From Micromonospora chokoriensis (GTDB lineage Bacteria; Actinomycetota; Actinomycetes; Mycobacteriales; Micromonosporaceae), in assembly GCF_000718555.1 (NCBI RefSeq), contig NZ_JOAN01000001.1, positions 682,001 to 746,000 of the forward strand: DNA of 64,000 nucleotides, in the 5' to 3' direction. Both the position numbers and the translations under genes were made by a program. Below are positions 18,348-27,535 of this stretch, piece by piece (positions within the stretch are counted from its first letter, which is position 1; each line of letters opens with the position of its first letter). Under the pieces are notes generated by a model. The model made no database searches. It was given only the letters and a program-made list of their open reading frames with translations, and was not told the origin of the DNA.

Positions 18348-19273
18348 CCCGACGAGGCTACCCGGCGTGGCGGTAGCTGCACCGTGGTCAGATCCTCGGC
18401 GATGATCAGCTCACCGTCGAAGTGCGCGCGCGCCTCGTCGTGAAACCGGCGCGGGTCGGGGTAGCGCTGGGAGAAGTGGGTGAGCACGAGTCGGCGTACC
18501 CCGGACTCGGTCGCCACCCGAGCGGCCTGCGCCGCGGTCAGGTGGCCGACCTCGGCGGCCAGCGCGGCCTCCGACTCCAGGAAGGTCGACTCGATGACCA
18601 GCAGGTCGGCGTGCTCCGCTAGGGCGTACACCCCGTCGCAGAGGCCGGTGTCCATCACGAACGCGAACCGCTGCCCCGGCCGGGGTACGCTCACCTCGGC
18701 CCGGGTGACGCGGCGGCCGTCGAGGTCCAGGTGCCCGTCGCGGATCAGCTCGCCGACAGCCGGCCCGGCGATGCCGTACGCGGCCAGCTTCTCCGGCAGC
18801 ATCCGGTGGCCGTCCGGCTCGACCAGTCGATAGCCGTACGTCTCGATGGGGTGCCGGAGTCGGCGTGCCTCCAGCGTGCCGCAGCGCAGGGCGATCTGCT
18901 GTCCGTCGGCCTCGATGGGCTCAACCTGCAGCTCGGCGGTCTCGTAGAAGGACGTGGCGTACCGCAGCCGGGTGAAGTATTCGGCACCGCCAGCGGGGAA
19001 GTGCACGGCGACCGGGTGCGCCACCCGGTCCAGGGAGAGCCGTTGGATGGTGCCGGGGAGGCCGAGGCAGTGGTCGCCGTGGAAGTGGGTGACGCAGATC
19101 CGGGTCAGATCGGTGGCGGTGACAGTGGTGTGCAGGAGTTGACGCTGACTGCCCTCGCCCGGGTCGAAGAGGATCACCTCGTCGTCCCAGCGCAGCACGT
19201 ACCCGTTGTGGTTGCGTTGCCGGGTCGGCGCCTGACTGGCCGTCCCCAGCACCACCAGCTCGCGCATGGACAT
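18344..19273 (-). CDS. rnz: Ribonuclease Z
   Basis: A 309-residue metallo-beta-lactamase-fold endonuclease that trims the 3' ends of tRNA precursors. The zinc motif THFHGDH (His63, His65, Asp67, His68) is intact, with VMDTG near residue 206 and LTHFSQRY near 273 supplying the remaining ligands. Start at ATG 19273 because a GGAGG site precedes it; a second ATG lies two codons on. The preceding 240 bases carry a short ORF and strong RNA structures (19296-19517), suggesting post-initiation control. GNAT gene coupled downstream. Confidence 0.92.
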   Translation of the reverse strand: MSMRELVVLGTASQAPTRQRNHNGYVLRWDDEVILFDPGEGSQRQLLHTTVTATDLTRICVTHFHGDHCLGLPGTIQRLSLDRVAHPVAVHFPAGGAEYFTRLRYATSFYETAELQVEPIEADGQQIALRCGTLEARRLRHPIETYGYRLVEPDGHRMLPEKLAAYGIAGPAVGELIRDGHLDLDGRRVTRAEVSVPRPGQRFAFVMDTGLCDGVYALAEHADLLVIESTFLESEAALAAEVGHLTAAQAARVATESGVRRLVLTHFSQRYPDPRRFHDEARAHFDGELIIAEDLTTVQLPPRRVASSG

Positions 19274-19295
19274 CGCCGGTCCTCCGGATATGGAG

Positions 19296-19517
19296 CGACC
19301 CCCGGGGCGCTCCGCGCTGGTGCGCGGGCCGGCTGGACTTGGCCGGCACCCCGGGGGTCGGGTGGCTGTCGTGGATTCGCCGCACCGCTGCCACACGGTC
19401 TCGACGATGGTGCTGGTGCCCGCCTTACGGCGAGCCGTTCACTGTCGAGGACAGCGGCTAGCTGACAGCCACCTCACGAGTCCGATTGCTATACAAGTCT
19501 GGACCACCTCCTTTCAC
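19296..19517 (-). promoter_or_regulatory. Structured leader RNA upstream of rnz
   Basis: Read on the minus strand this holds, in order: a 19-codon ORF (19517-19458); a hairpin right after its stop (19459-19433, AGCCG-CTGTC arms); a 10-base segment inside the ORF, GGTGGCTGTC (19473-19464), exactly complementary to GACAGCCACC (19370-19361); and a 12-bp perfect stem (19360-19349 with 19307-19296) directly adjoining that segment. The rnz ribosome site (19285-19281) lies just outside the last stem. A ribosome translating the last codons of the ORF would block the long-range pair, the layout of a translation-responsive leader. Not assigned to a known RNA family. Confidence 0.6.
19458..19517 (-). 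CDS. Short leader peptide ORF upstream of rnz
   Basis: GTG at 19517 opens a 19-codon frame (begins MKGGGPDLY, ends EVAVS) ending in TAG. Its codons 2-5 contain AAAGGAGGTGG, a near-perfect Shine-Dalgarno sequence (19514-19504), placed 8-10 bases before an in-frame TTG at 19496. The peptide actually made may therefore be 12 residues from TTG. The AT content here is far above the surrounding DNA. The last codons overlap the long-range pairing segment described for the leader RNA. Confidence 0.5.
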   Translation of the reverse strand: MKGGGPDLYSNRTREVAVS

Positions 19518-19586
19518 GTGTACGGTCACGCTATCGAGTTCTCGGCGGGGTCTGCAACGGATTTCGATCACAGGCCCAAACGGGAA

Positions 19587-19615
19587 TGCCCGGCCACCTC
19601 GTCGGCGGCCGGGCA
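19587..19615 (-). terminator. Terminator hairpin after msrA
   Basis: A 9-bp stem (19587-19595 with 19607-19615) and an 11-base loop lie about 27 bases beyond the msrA stop on the minus strand, followed by TTCCCGTTTG. It separates msrA from the rnz leader. Confidence 0.6.
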
Positions 19616-19641
19616 ATCACGACTGTGCAGGTGGGCGGCGG

Positions 19642-20304
<663 letters not shown>

Positions 20305-20380
20305 GGTGGGGATCTCCTCTCGTACCTCTCCCAGCGTGTAACACCGGAGGGTCTTGCTTCCTTACCCGTGTCGCCGTGAC

Positions 20381-20803
20381 TCAGGCCCTACCCGGGAACT
20401 CGGCGGCGACCCGGTCTGCGTACGTCTGGGCCTCGGTGTCGTCGTGGTAGCGGGTGCGTGGCCAGAAAAAGCCCCGCAACCCGTCGCCCTTGGTCCGCGG
20501 GACGACGTGAGTGTGCAGGTGCGGTACCGATTGGGACACTTTGTTGTTCATCGCCACGAACGTCCCACCAGCGCCGAGGGCGGTCTCCACCGCCACCGCC
20601 AGCCGCTGCACCAGTGCGAAGTAGCCGGGCAGCAGGTCGGCTGGCAACTCTGCCAGGGTCACCAGGTGCACCCGGGGCACCACCAGCAGGTGCCCCTTGA
20701 ACACCGGCCGGGTGTCCAGGAACGCCACCCCGTCCGGGGTGTCGGCCACCCGGAACGCCGGGACCTGACCCGTCACGATCCCGCAGAACACGCAACCGCT
20801 CAT
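20381..20803 (-). CDS. HIT family nucleotide-binding protein
   Basis: A 140-residue histidine-triad hydrolase. The HxHxH motif is PHLHTHVVPR (His95, His97, His99). A likely zinc site is formed by CVFC (Cys4, Cys7) with downstream His residues. Family members cleave dinucleoside polyphosphates or nucleotidyl amidates. ATG start. Divergent from the cystathionine gamma-synthase gene about 100 bases away. Confidence 0.9.
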   Translation of the reverse strand: MSGCVFCGIVTGQVPAFRVADTPDGVAFLDTRPVFKGHLLVVPRVHLVTLAELPADLLPGYFALVQRLAVAVETALGAGGTFVAMNNKVSQSVPHLHTHVVPRTKGDGLRGFFWPRTRYHDDTEAQTYADRVAAEFPGRA

Positions 20804-20905
20804 CGGCTCAGGCTATGCCGGCGACCACCCCACACGTCCTGGACGTGCCGCCGGGAGCGCGGGTTCCGCTCCAGCCCTCTCCGACGGGGCACTAGCCTCA
20901 CCAGA

Positions 20906-22048
20906 ATGAGTCACGGCTTCGAGACGCTCGCCATCCACGCCGGTCAGGACCCTGAGGCCCGGACCGGTGCGGTGATCCCACCGATCTACCAGACCAGCAC
21001 GTACGCGCAGGACGCCGTCGGCGCGCCTCGCCTCGGCTACGAGTACAGCCGCTCGGGCAACCCGACCCGTGACGCGCTCCAGGAGTGCCTGGCGGCGCTG
21101 GAGGGTGGGCCGGTGGGGCTCGCGTTCGCCAGCGGCCTGGCGGCCGAGGACGCCCTGCTGCGGACCGTCTGCCAGCCCGGCGACCACGTGGTGATCCCGG
21201 ACGACGCGTACGGCGGCACGTACCGGCTCTTCGCCCGGGTCGCCCAGCGTTGGGGCCTGGAGTTCACCCCGGCCAAGGTCTCCGACGCGGACGCGATCCG
21301 GGCAGCCGTGCAGCCCGGCCGCACGAAGATCGTCTGGGTGGAGACGCCGACCAACCCGCTGCTCGGCATCGCCGACATCGCCGCCCTGGCCGCCGTGGCA
21401 CACGACGCGGGCGCCCTGCTGGTGGTGGACAACACCTTCGCCTCGCCGTACCTCCAGCAGCCGATCGCGTACGGCGCAGACGTGGTGGTGCACTCCACCA
21501 CCAAGTACATCGGTGGGCACTCCGATGTGGTGGGTGGCGCGCTCGTCGTCGCCGACCCGGCGCTCGGCGAGGAGTTGCGCTACCACCAGAACGCGATGGG
21601 CGCGATCAACGGCCCGTTCGACGCCTGGCTCACCCTGCGCGGCATCAAGACCCTCGGGGTGCGCATGGACCGGCACTGCGACAACGCCGAGCGGCTCGCC
21701 GCGTACCTCGACGGGCACGCCAAGGTGGCCCAGGTGATCTATCCGGGGTTGCCCTCGCACCCTGGTCACGAGGTGGCCGCCAAGCAGATGCGCCGGTTCG
21801 GCGGCATGATCTCCTTCCGCGCTGCCGGCGGTGAGGACCACGCCGTGGAGATCTGCAACCGCGCCAAGCTCTTCGTGCTCGCCGAGTCGCTGGGCGGCGT
21901 GGAATCCCTGATCGAGCACCCGGGTCGGATGACACACGCAAGTGCTGCCGGCTCGCCGCTTGAAGTTCCCGGCGATCTCGTGCGACTGTCTGTCGGCATC
22001 GAGACGGTCGACGACCTACTCGCTGATCTGGAGCAGGCGCTGGGCTGA
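20906..22048 (+). CDS. metB: Cystathionine gamma-synthase / gamma-lyase family enzyme
   Basis: A 380-residue PLP enzyme of the trans-sulfuration group, making cystathionine from an activated homoserine and cysteine, or cleaving cystathionine in some actinomycetes. Visible are the start [13 protein letters not shown], the [13 protein letters not shown] phosphate-binding strand, the PLP lysine in [14 protein letters not shown] (Lys200) and [19 protein letters not shown]. The direction of the reaction cannot be told from sequence; together with cbs it can complete methionine-cysteine interconversion. The amidase gene starts 12 bases after the stop, so co-transcription is likely. Confidence 0.9.
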   Translation: MSHGFETLAIHAGQDPEARTGAVIPPIYQTSTYAQDAVGAPRLGYEYSRSGNPTRDALQECLAALEGGPVGLAFASGLAAEDALLRTVCQPGDHVVIPDDAYGGTYRLFARVAQRWGLEFTPAKVSDADAIRAAVQPGRTKIVWVETPTNPLLGIADIAALAAVAHDAGALLVVDNTFASPYLQQPIAYGADVVVHSTTKYIGGHSDVVGGALVVADPALGEELRYHQNAMGAINGPFDAWLTLRGIKTLGVRMDRHCDNAERLAAYLDGHAKVAQVIYPGLPSHPGHEVAAKQMRRFGGMISFRAAGGEDHAVEICNRAKLFVLAESLGGVESLIEHPGRMTHASAAGSPLEVPGDLVRLSVGIETVDDLLADLEQALG

Positions 22049-22060
22049 CCGCTGGGAAGG

Positions 22061-23470
22061 ATGGCCGTGCAGGACATCATGGCGACCTGGGTCGGAGCGA
22101 CCGCCAAGCAGATCGCCCGGGGCGTACGCCGAGGTGACGTCTCGGCGACCCAGGTCGTCGCCGACCACCTCGAGTACATCTCCCGAGCCGACCGTGAGCT
22201 GGCTGCGTTCCGTGTCGTGCGCGGCGGCGAGGCGATCACCGAGGCGGAGAAGGTCGACGAGCAGGAAGACCTGGCCAACCTGCCGCTGGCCGGGGTTCCG
22301 GTGGCGGTCAAGGAGAACACCCCGGTCGCCGGCCTGCCCACCTGGAACGGGTCGGCGACCGCCCGCACCGACGTCGCGGAGACCGACCACGAGGTGGTGC
22401 GTCGGCTGCGCGGCGCCGGCGCGGTGATCCTCGGCGTGACCCGGATGCCGGAGTTGGGGCTGTGGGCACTCACCGACGACGACAGCGCGGTGACCCGCAA
22501 TCCGTGGGACAGCACGCGTACCCCGGGTGGGTCCTCCGGTGGTGCGGCCGCCGCGGTCGCCGCTGGGCTGGTGCCGATCGCGCACGCCAACGACGGTCTC
22601 GGCTCGATCCGGATTCCCGCGGCCTGCTGCGGGCTTGTCGGGCTCAAGCCCGGTCGGGGTGTGGTCCCCTGCCAGCTCGGCGCGGACGACTGGTTCGGCC
22701 TCACCGAGCACGGCATGTTGACCAGCACGGTCGCCGACGCGGCGGTCGGCTTCTCGGTGCTCGCCGGTCGGCCTCCCGAGAAGCTGGTCCCCCCGCAGCG
22801 GCTGCGGGTGGGCGTCTCGCTGCGCTCTCCGGTGCGCGGTGTCGCACCGGACGCGCCCAACCGGGACGCGGTGGCCGCCGCCGGTCGGCTCCTCGCCGCC
22901 GCCGGGCACGACACGGTGCCGGCCGATCCGGTCTACCCCACCGCGCTCGGCCTGCAGGGCATCGCCACCTGGCTAGCCGCCGCTGCCGCCGACGTCCGGG
23001 CTTCCGGGCTGGACCGGCGTGGCCTGCAACGGCGTACCCGACGGCACGTCGCGCTGGGCGAGTGGGCGCAGCGTCGCGGCTACGTGCGGGAGGCGGACCG
23101 GGCCGCCTGGCGGCAACGGTCGGTCGACTTCTTCACCGACCACTCGGTCGACCTGCTGCTCACCCCGGCGCTGGCGACCGCGCCACCGGAGGCGGCACGC
23201 TGGTCGGAACGGCCCTGGCGGGCGAACATGAGCGCCAACATCCGGTACGCCCCGTACGCCGCACCCTGGAACATCGCCGGTCTACCGGCGATCGTCGTGC
23301 CGGTCGGCCGCCGCCCGGACGGCCTGCCGGTCGCCGTGCAACTGGTCGGCCCGCCCGGCTCGGAGTTGCTGCTGCTCGGTGTGGCCGGCCAGTTCGAGAT
23401 GGCCGCCCCGTGGGCGCGCCATGCTCCCGGCTATCCGCGGGTCGGCACGGGGTCACCGGCCACCGCCTGA
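22061..23470 (+). CDS. Amidase signature family protein
   Basis: A 469-residue Ser-Ser-Lys amidohydrolase. The catalytic lysine is in VAVKENTP (Lys84), the cis-serine in [12 protein letters not shown] (residues 154-165) and the nucleophile in [15 protein letters not shown] (Ser182). Substrate unknown; it is not the GatA subunit, as no gatB or gatC is adjacent. ATG start 12 bases after the metB stop, with GGAAGG overlapping the gap, so probably the second gene of that operon. Confidence 0.9.
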   Translation: MAVQDIMATWVGATAKQIARGVRRGDVSATQVVADHLEYISRADRELAAFRVVRGGEAITEAEKVDEQEDLANLPLAGVPVAVKENTPVAGLPTWNGSATARTDVAETDHEVVRRLRGAGAVILGVTRMPELGLWALTDDDSAVTRNPWDSTRTPGGSSGGAAAAVAAGLVPIAHANDGLGSIRIPAACCGLVGLKPGRGVVPCQLGADDWFGLTEHGMLTSTVADAAVGFSVLAGRPPEKLVPPQRLRVGVSLRSPVRGVAPDAPNRDAVAAAGRLLAAAGHDTVPADPVYPTALGLQGIATWLAAAAADVRASGLDRRGLQRRTRRHVALGEWAQRRGYVREADRAAWRQRSVDFFTDHSVDLLLTPALATAPPEAARWSERPWRANMSANIRYAPYAAPWNIAGLPAIVVPVGRRPDGLPVAVQLVGPPGSELLLLGVAGQFEMAAPWARHAPGYPRVGTGSPATA

Positions 23471-23548
23471 TCGTCGGCGGCGGCCGGTGAAGCCGCACAC
23501 TCCGGTGTCGCCGCCGAGGGCTCCGGGGGCGGGTGGCACGATCGGGGC

Positions 23549-24769
23549 ATGACGGATTTGGTCGGTCTCGACGACGTGCGGGCCGCACGGGAGTTGCTCG
23601 CTGGCGTCACCCGCACCACCCCGCTGGAACCGTCACGCCCGCTCAGCGCGGCGCTGGGCGGGCCGACCTGGCTCAAGTGCGAGAACGTGCAGCGCGCCGG
23701 CTCGTACAAGGTGCGGGGCGCGTACGTGCGGATCTCCCGCCTGTCGGCGGCGGAGCGGGAGCGCGGCGTGGTCGCGGCGAGCGCGGGCAACCACGCGCAG
23801 GGCGTGGCCCTCGCCGCCGGCCTGGTCGGCACGCACGCCACCGTCTTCATGCCGGTCAACGCGCCGCTGCCGAAGGTGGCCGCCACCAAGGGGTACGGCG
23901 CACAGGTCGAGTTGGCCGGGAACACCGTCGACGAGTCGCTGGTCGCCGCGCACACCTACGCCGAGCGCACCGGTGCGGTGCTGATCCACCCGTTCGACCA
24001 CCCGGATGTGATCGCCGGGCAGGGCACGGTGGCGTTGGAGATCCTCGAACAGTGCCCGGACGTGAAGACGATCATCACCGGGGTGGGTGGCGGTGGTCTG
24101 ATCTCGGGCATGGCGGTGGCCGCGAAGGCGCTGCGACCGGACGTCCGGATCATCGGCGTCCAGGCGGCCGGCGCGGCGGCGTTTCCGCCCTCCCTGGTGG
24201 CCGGGGAACCGGTCCGACTGCCCGTCTTCTCCACCATCGCCGACGGCATCGCGGTCGGTCGGCCGGGGGAGATCACCTTCAACCACGTGCGCAAGCTGGT
24301 CGACGAGATCGTCACGGTCTCCGAGGAGGACATCTCCCGGGCCTTGCTGATGCTGCTGGAGCGCGGCAAGCAGGTGGTCGAGCCGGCCGGAGCGGTCGGT
24401 GTCGCCGCGCTGCTGGCCGGCGTGGTCGAGGTGGAGACACCGGTGGTCGCGGTGCTCTCCGGCGGCAACATCGACCCGTTGCTGATGCTGCGGGTGATCG
24501 AGCACGGGTTGGCCGCGGCGGGTCGCTATCTGCGCGTGACCGTCCGCTGTTCGGACCGGCCGGGGCAACTCGCGTCGCTGCTCAGCCAGATCGCCGAGCA
24601 CCGGGCCAACGTGGTGGACGTGGAGCATCAGCGGGCCAACCCGCACCTGCGCCTCGGCGAGGTGGAGGTGGCGCTGTCGGTGGAGACCCGGGGGGTGGAG
24701 CACTCGGACACGTTGATCAGCGCGTTGCGGGCCAGCGGCTACCAGGTGGTCTTCGCGGCCGAGGCGTGA
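23549..24769 (+). CDS. ilvA: Threonine dehydratase with C-terminal ACT domain
   Basis: A 406-residue PLP enzyme that deaminates threonine to 2-oxobutanoate (isoleucine synthesis or threonine breakdown). The PLP lysine is in GSYKVRGAY (Lys54), with ASAGNHAQGVA near residue 77 and the glycine loop GVGGGGLISG. The C-terminal region from about residue 325 (YLRVTVRCSDRPGQLASLL) is a single ACT-like domain, shorter than the double domain of E. coli IlvA and typical of the actinomycete 400-residue form. ATG start. Confidence 0.92.
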   Translation: MTDLVGLDDVRAARELLAGVTRTTPLEPSRPLSAALGGPTWLKCENVQRAGSYKVRGAYVRISRLSAAERERGVVAASAGNHAQGVALAAGLVGTHATVFMPVNAPLPKVAATKGYGAQVELAGNTVDESLVAAHTYAERTGAVLIHPFDHPDVIAGQGTVALEILEQCPDVKTIITGVGGGGLISGMAVAAKALRPDVRIIGVQAAGAAAFPPSLVAGEPVRLPVFSTIADGIAVGRPGEITFNHVRKLVDEIVTVSEEDISRALLMLLERGKQVVEPAGAVGVAALLAGVVEVETPVVAVLSGGNIDPLLMLRVIEHGLAAAGRYLRVTVRCSDRPGQLASLLSQIAEHRANVVDVEHQRANPHLRLGEVEVALSVETRGVEHSDTLISALRASGYQVVFAAEA

Positions 24770-24830
24770 CACCGGTAGGTGCCACGCCTCGGGTGCGCTG
24801 TGTCGGAGCGGGTGTTGCGGCCGGCGAGGG

Positions 24831-25328
24831 TCAGCCGGAGAACGGCTCGAAGCTGACCACCGTCACCTTGATGTCGGCGCCGCTCGGCGCCGTGTAGGTG
24901 CAGGTCTGCCCGGACCGGCCGCCCAGGATCGCCTTGCCGAGCGCGGACTCGGGGCTGTAGACGGTCAGGTCGGTGGTGGCCGCGATCTCCCGCGAACCGA
25001 GCAGGAAGGTCTCGGTGTCGCTGGTGTCGTCGTCGAAGTAGATCGTCACGACCATGCCGGGCGACACCGCGTCCGCCGTCGGCGCCGTGCCGACCTTCGC
25101 AGTGCGCAGCAGCTCCTGGAGGTAGCGGATGCGGCCCTCGGCCTTGCCCTGCTCCTCGCGGGCGGCGTGGTAGCCGCCGTTCTCCTTCAGGTCGCCCTCC
25201 TCGCGCCGAGCGTTGATCTCGGCTGCGATCACCGGGCGGTTGGCGATGTGCTCGTCGAGCTCGGCCTGGAGGCGGTCGTGCGCATCCTGCGACAGCCAGG
25301 TGGCGGGCGCCTCGTTGCCAGTGGACAC
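24831..25328 (-). CDS. greA: Transcription elongation factor GreA
   Basis: A 165-residue factor that rescues backtracked RNA polymerase by stimulating transcript cleavage. The N-terminal coiled coil ends with the acidic tip INARREEGDLKENGGYHAAREEQ, containing the D/E pair needed for cleavage. The C-terminal FKBP-like domain ends ...SPESALGKAILGGRSGQTCTY. GTG start at 25328 after an AGGAG site; an upstream in-frame extension lacks typical sequence. Transcribed with no close partner. Confidence 0.95.
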   Translation of the reverse strand: MSTGNEAPATWLSQDAHDRLQAELDEHIANRPVIAAEINARREEGDLKENGGYHAAREEQGKAEGRIRYLQELLRTAKVGTAPTADAVSPGMVVTIYFDDDTSDTETFLLGSREIAATTDLTVYSPESALGKAILGGRSGQTCTYTAPSGADIKVTVVSFEPFSG

Positions 25329-25484
25329 AGGCGTACTCCTCAGTTGTGCGTGGCTGGCTGACAGGTGAATTACCAAGTTACCAGTGCGGTACGACACACC
25401 CTGTCGGCCATCACCGCCGGTGTCCGGATCCGACACCCGCGGTAGGCGCTCAGTCAGCCCTGCTGTCGATGCTGTTCGGGCAGC

Positions 25485-25925
25485 TCAGGACGGTGCTCGG
25501 CAGCGCAGAACCTCGCCGATGAACGGCCGCGCGGTGGTGGCCAGACGGTGCCGGGTCGTGACGTGCCGGTCGCCAGGACCGGCGGTCACGGTGACCTCTT
25601 CCCGGGCCACCTCGGCACCGGCTCGGTCCCGGGCACGCAACACGCAGACCGCCGATCCACCCGGCGGGACGGTCACCCGAAAGTCGACAAGCACCTGGTT
25701 GTCCGTGATGTCGGTGTACGTGATCACCTGGGCGTCGTAGACCGGGTCGCCGTACTGGCGGTAGAGCCGAACCGAGATCACGGTCAGCGTCGCCACGAGC
25801 GCCAGCAACGCCAGCGCGGCCAGCAGCGTACGGCGGCGCTTTCCGCCCGGTGCCCGACGGCGGCCGTAGCGCCCGGCCGGGAATACCGGCGCGCCTGGTG
25901 AAATTGTGGCGTGCGTCTCGGTCAC
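25485..25925 (-). CDS. DUF4307 membrane-anchored protein
   Basis: A 146-residue protein with a basic N-terminus (GRYGRRRAPGGKRRR), one membrane helix (about residues 34-53) and a beta-rich extracytoplasmic domain with a C-terminal EVLRCRAPS. The sequence VDFRVTVPPGGSAVCVLRARDRAGAEVAREEVTV fits DUF4307 of actinomycetes; function unknown. GTG start at 25925. The divergent mca gene downstream of the shared gap is a frequent neighbour of this family. Confidence 0.8.
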   Translation of the reverse strand: MTETHATISPGAPVFPAGRYGRRRAPGGKRRRTLLAALALLALVATLTVISVRLYRQYGDPVYDAQVITYTDITDNQVLVDFRVTVPPGGSAVCVLRARDRAGAEVAREEVTVTAGPGDRHVTTRHRLATTARPFIGEVLRCRAPS

Positions 25926-26128
25926 CGGCGGGTATCTCCTGGCGTTGTTGTCGGCGGCATCGGCAAGAATGACAGAGCCCCATCCTCCCACCCGGTCCAG
26001 CGGCAGGAATGGCAGGTCATGCCCAACGCTGGTGGCCGACGACAGGGTGCGGTGAGAAAAGATCCCGGCAGGTCAGCCGGGCGAGCCCGGTCGGGTCCAC
26101 CGTCCGGCACAGACGAGGAGCGCCGAAG

Positions 26129-27010
26129 TTGGCAGAGCAACTGCGTCTCATGGCCGTGCACGCGCACCCGGACGACGAGTCGAGCAAGGGCGCGGCGACG
26201 ACGGCGAAGTATGTCGCTCAGGGGGTGGACGTCCTGGTCGTGACGTGCACGGGCGGCGAGCGCGGGAGCGTGCTCAACCCCAAGCTCGACCGGCCCGACG
26301 TGTGGGCCAACATCGCCGAGATCCGGCGTGCCGAGATGGACGCGGCGCGGGCCATCCTCGGCGTCGACCAGGCCTGGCTCGGCTTCGTCGACTCGGGTCT
26401 GCCCGAGGGCGACCCGCTGCCGCCGCTGCCCGAGGGCTGTTTCGCCCTCCAGGACGTCGAGGTCGCCGCCGGCCCGCTGGTGCGGCTGATGCGTGAGTTC
26501 CGTCCGCACGTCGTGACCACGTACGACGAAGAGGGCGGCTACCCACACCCGGACCACATCATGTGCCACAACGTGAGCGTGGCCGCGTTCGAGGCCGCCG
26601 GTGACCCGGAGCGCTACCCGGAGCTGGGTGCGCCCTGGCAGCCGCTGAAGCTCTACTACGACATCGGCTTCTCCAAGGGCAAGATCATGGCCCTGCACGA
26701 GGGCATGCTCGCCGCCGGCCTGGAGTCGCCCTACGAGGAGTGGCTCAAGCGGTGGGAGGATCGGCCCGACAAGGGCCCGCGGATCACCACCCGGGTCGAG
26801 TGCGCCGAATACTTCCCGGTCCGCGATGACGCGCTGCGCGCCCACGCGACCCAGGTCGACCCGGACGGCTTCTGGTTCCACGTGCCAATGGAGCTACAGC
26901 AACGCGCCTGGCCGACCGAGGATTACGAGCTGGCCCGCTCGGTCGTCGACAGCCCGCTGCCCGAGTCCGATCTCTTCGCGGGAGTCCGGGAGACGGCGCA
27001 CGCGCGCTGA
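26129..27010 (+). CDS. mca: Mycothiol S-conjugate amidase
   Basis: A 293-residue zinc hydrolase that cleaves mycothiol S-conjugates during detoxification and releases mercapturic acids for export. The zinc motif HAHPDDES is at residues 11-18, the second ligand set is [11 protein letters not shown], and the core [10 protein letters not shown] and the long C-terminal part match Mca rather than MshB (Mca is longer and ends near [10 protein letters not shown]). TTG at 26129 follows GAGGAG; an ATG seven codons later is possible. A small membrane protein gene follows 48 bases on. Confidence 0.92.
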   Translation: MAEQLRLMAVHAHPDDESSKGAATTAKYVAQGVDVLVVTCTGGERGSVLNPKLDRPDVWANIAEIRRAEMDAARAILGVDQAWLGFVDSGLPEGDPLPPLPEGCFALQDVEVAAGPLVRLMREFRPHVVTTYDEEGGYPHPDHIMCHNVSVAAFEAAGDPERYPELGAPWQPLKLYYDIGFSKGKIMALHEGMLAAGLESPYEEWLKRWEDRPDKGPRITTRVECAEYFPVRDDALRAHATQVDPDGFWFHVPMELQQRAWPTEDYELARSVVDSPLPESDLFAGVRETAHAR

Positions 27011-27058
27011 TTCCCGGCGGGTCTACCCTGGTTACCAACCGCACATCGGAGGAACGCC

Positions 27059-27352
27059 ATGCTGACCGCTGCCCAGGTGCTCGCGGAGAACAACTTCGGG
27101 GACACCCGCACGGGTGGTCTGGCCGGGCCGATGGGCCTTTTCCTCATCCTGCTGCTGGCCACCGCGACCATCCTGCTGATCCGTAACATGAACGCTCGGC
27201 TGCGCCGCCTGCCAGAGCGGTTTCCCCAGCAATCCGGGCCGACCGACCCCACCAGGGCTGATGCGGCAGTCGTCGATCCGACAGACGGGACCGCAGGGCG
27301 TGATTCATCCACGCCCGCTCCCAACGGGCACCAGCAGCACCTGAACGGGTAG
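27059..27352 (+). CDS. Small single-helix membrane protein after mca
   Basis: A 97-residue protein with one membrane helix (about residues 23-42), a basic patch (RNMNARLRRLPERF) and an acidic, proline-rich tail. It lies directly downstream of mca with its own GGAGG site; similar proteins follow mca in other actinomycetes as far as I recall. Function unknown; a role linked to the amidase is only suggested by position. Confidence 0.7.
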   Translation: MLTAAQVLAENNFGDTRTGGLAGPMGLFLILLLATATILLIRNMNARLRRLPERFPQQSGPTDPTRADAAVVDPTDGTAGRDSSTPAPNGHQQHLNG

Positions 27353-27427
27353 TCCGCGCATGAATCACGCCGAACCGGTTGGTCGCCCCCTGTTGCGGCC
27401 ACCCGGTTTGGCTTAGCCTTCCGCCGG

Positions 27428-27444
27428 GGGGACCAAAAGTCCCC
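27428..27444 (+). other. Small hairpin before the c-di-GMP enzyme gene
   Basis: GGGGAC (27428-27433) and GTCCCC (27439-27444) flank a CAAAA loop, about 25 bases before the mini-ORF start at 27470. It has no U-tract and I cannot match it to a known riboswitch. Confidence 0.4.
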
Positions 27445-27469
27445 GAGCCGTGTGCGGAAGGGGGCGCCG

Positions 27470-27535
27470 ATGACCAGCACAGCAACGGCCGCCCGTCGCG
27501 ACGTCGGTCGGTCGGCTGACGGGGGAGGTCGATGA
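27470..27535 (+). CDS. 21-codon upstream ORF coupled to the GGDEF-EAL gene
   Basis: ATG at 27470 is preceded by GGAAGGGGG, the best ribosome site in this gap, and opens a 21-residue frame (begins MTSTATAARRDVG). It ends in a TGA that overlaps the ATG of the GGDEF-EAL gene (ATGA). It may be a translational entry peptide controlling the downstream enzyme. It is too short to assign a function. Confidence 0.5.
   Translation: MTSTATAARRDVGRSADGGGR

Noticed and set aside
27353..27469. Possible c-di-GMP riboswitch before the GGDEF-EAL gene
   Set aside because: Only a 6-bp hairpin is seen. None of the conserved GEMM sequence blocks (such as the GNRA-type tetraloop-receptor pair) is present.
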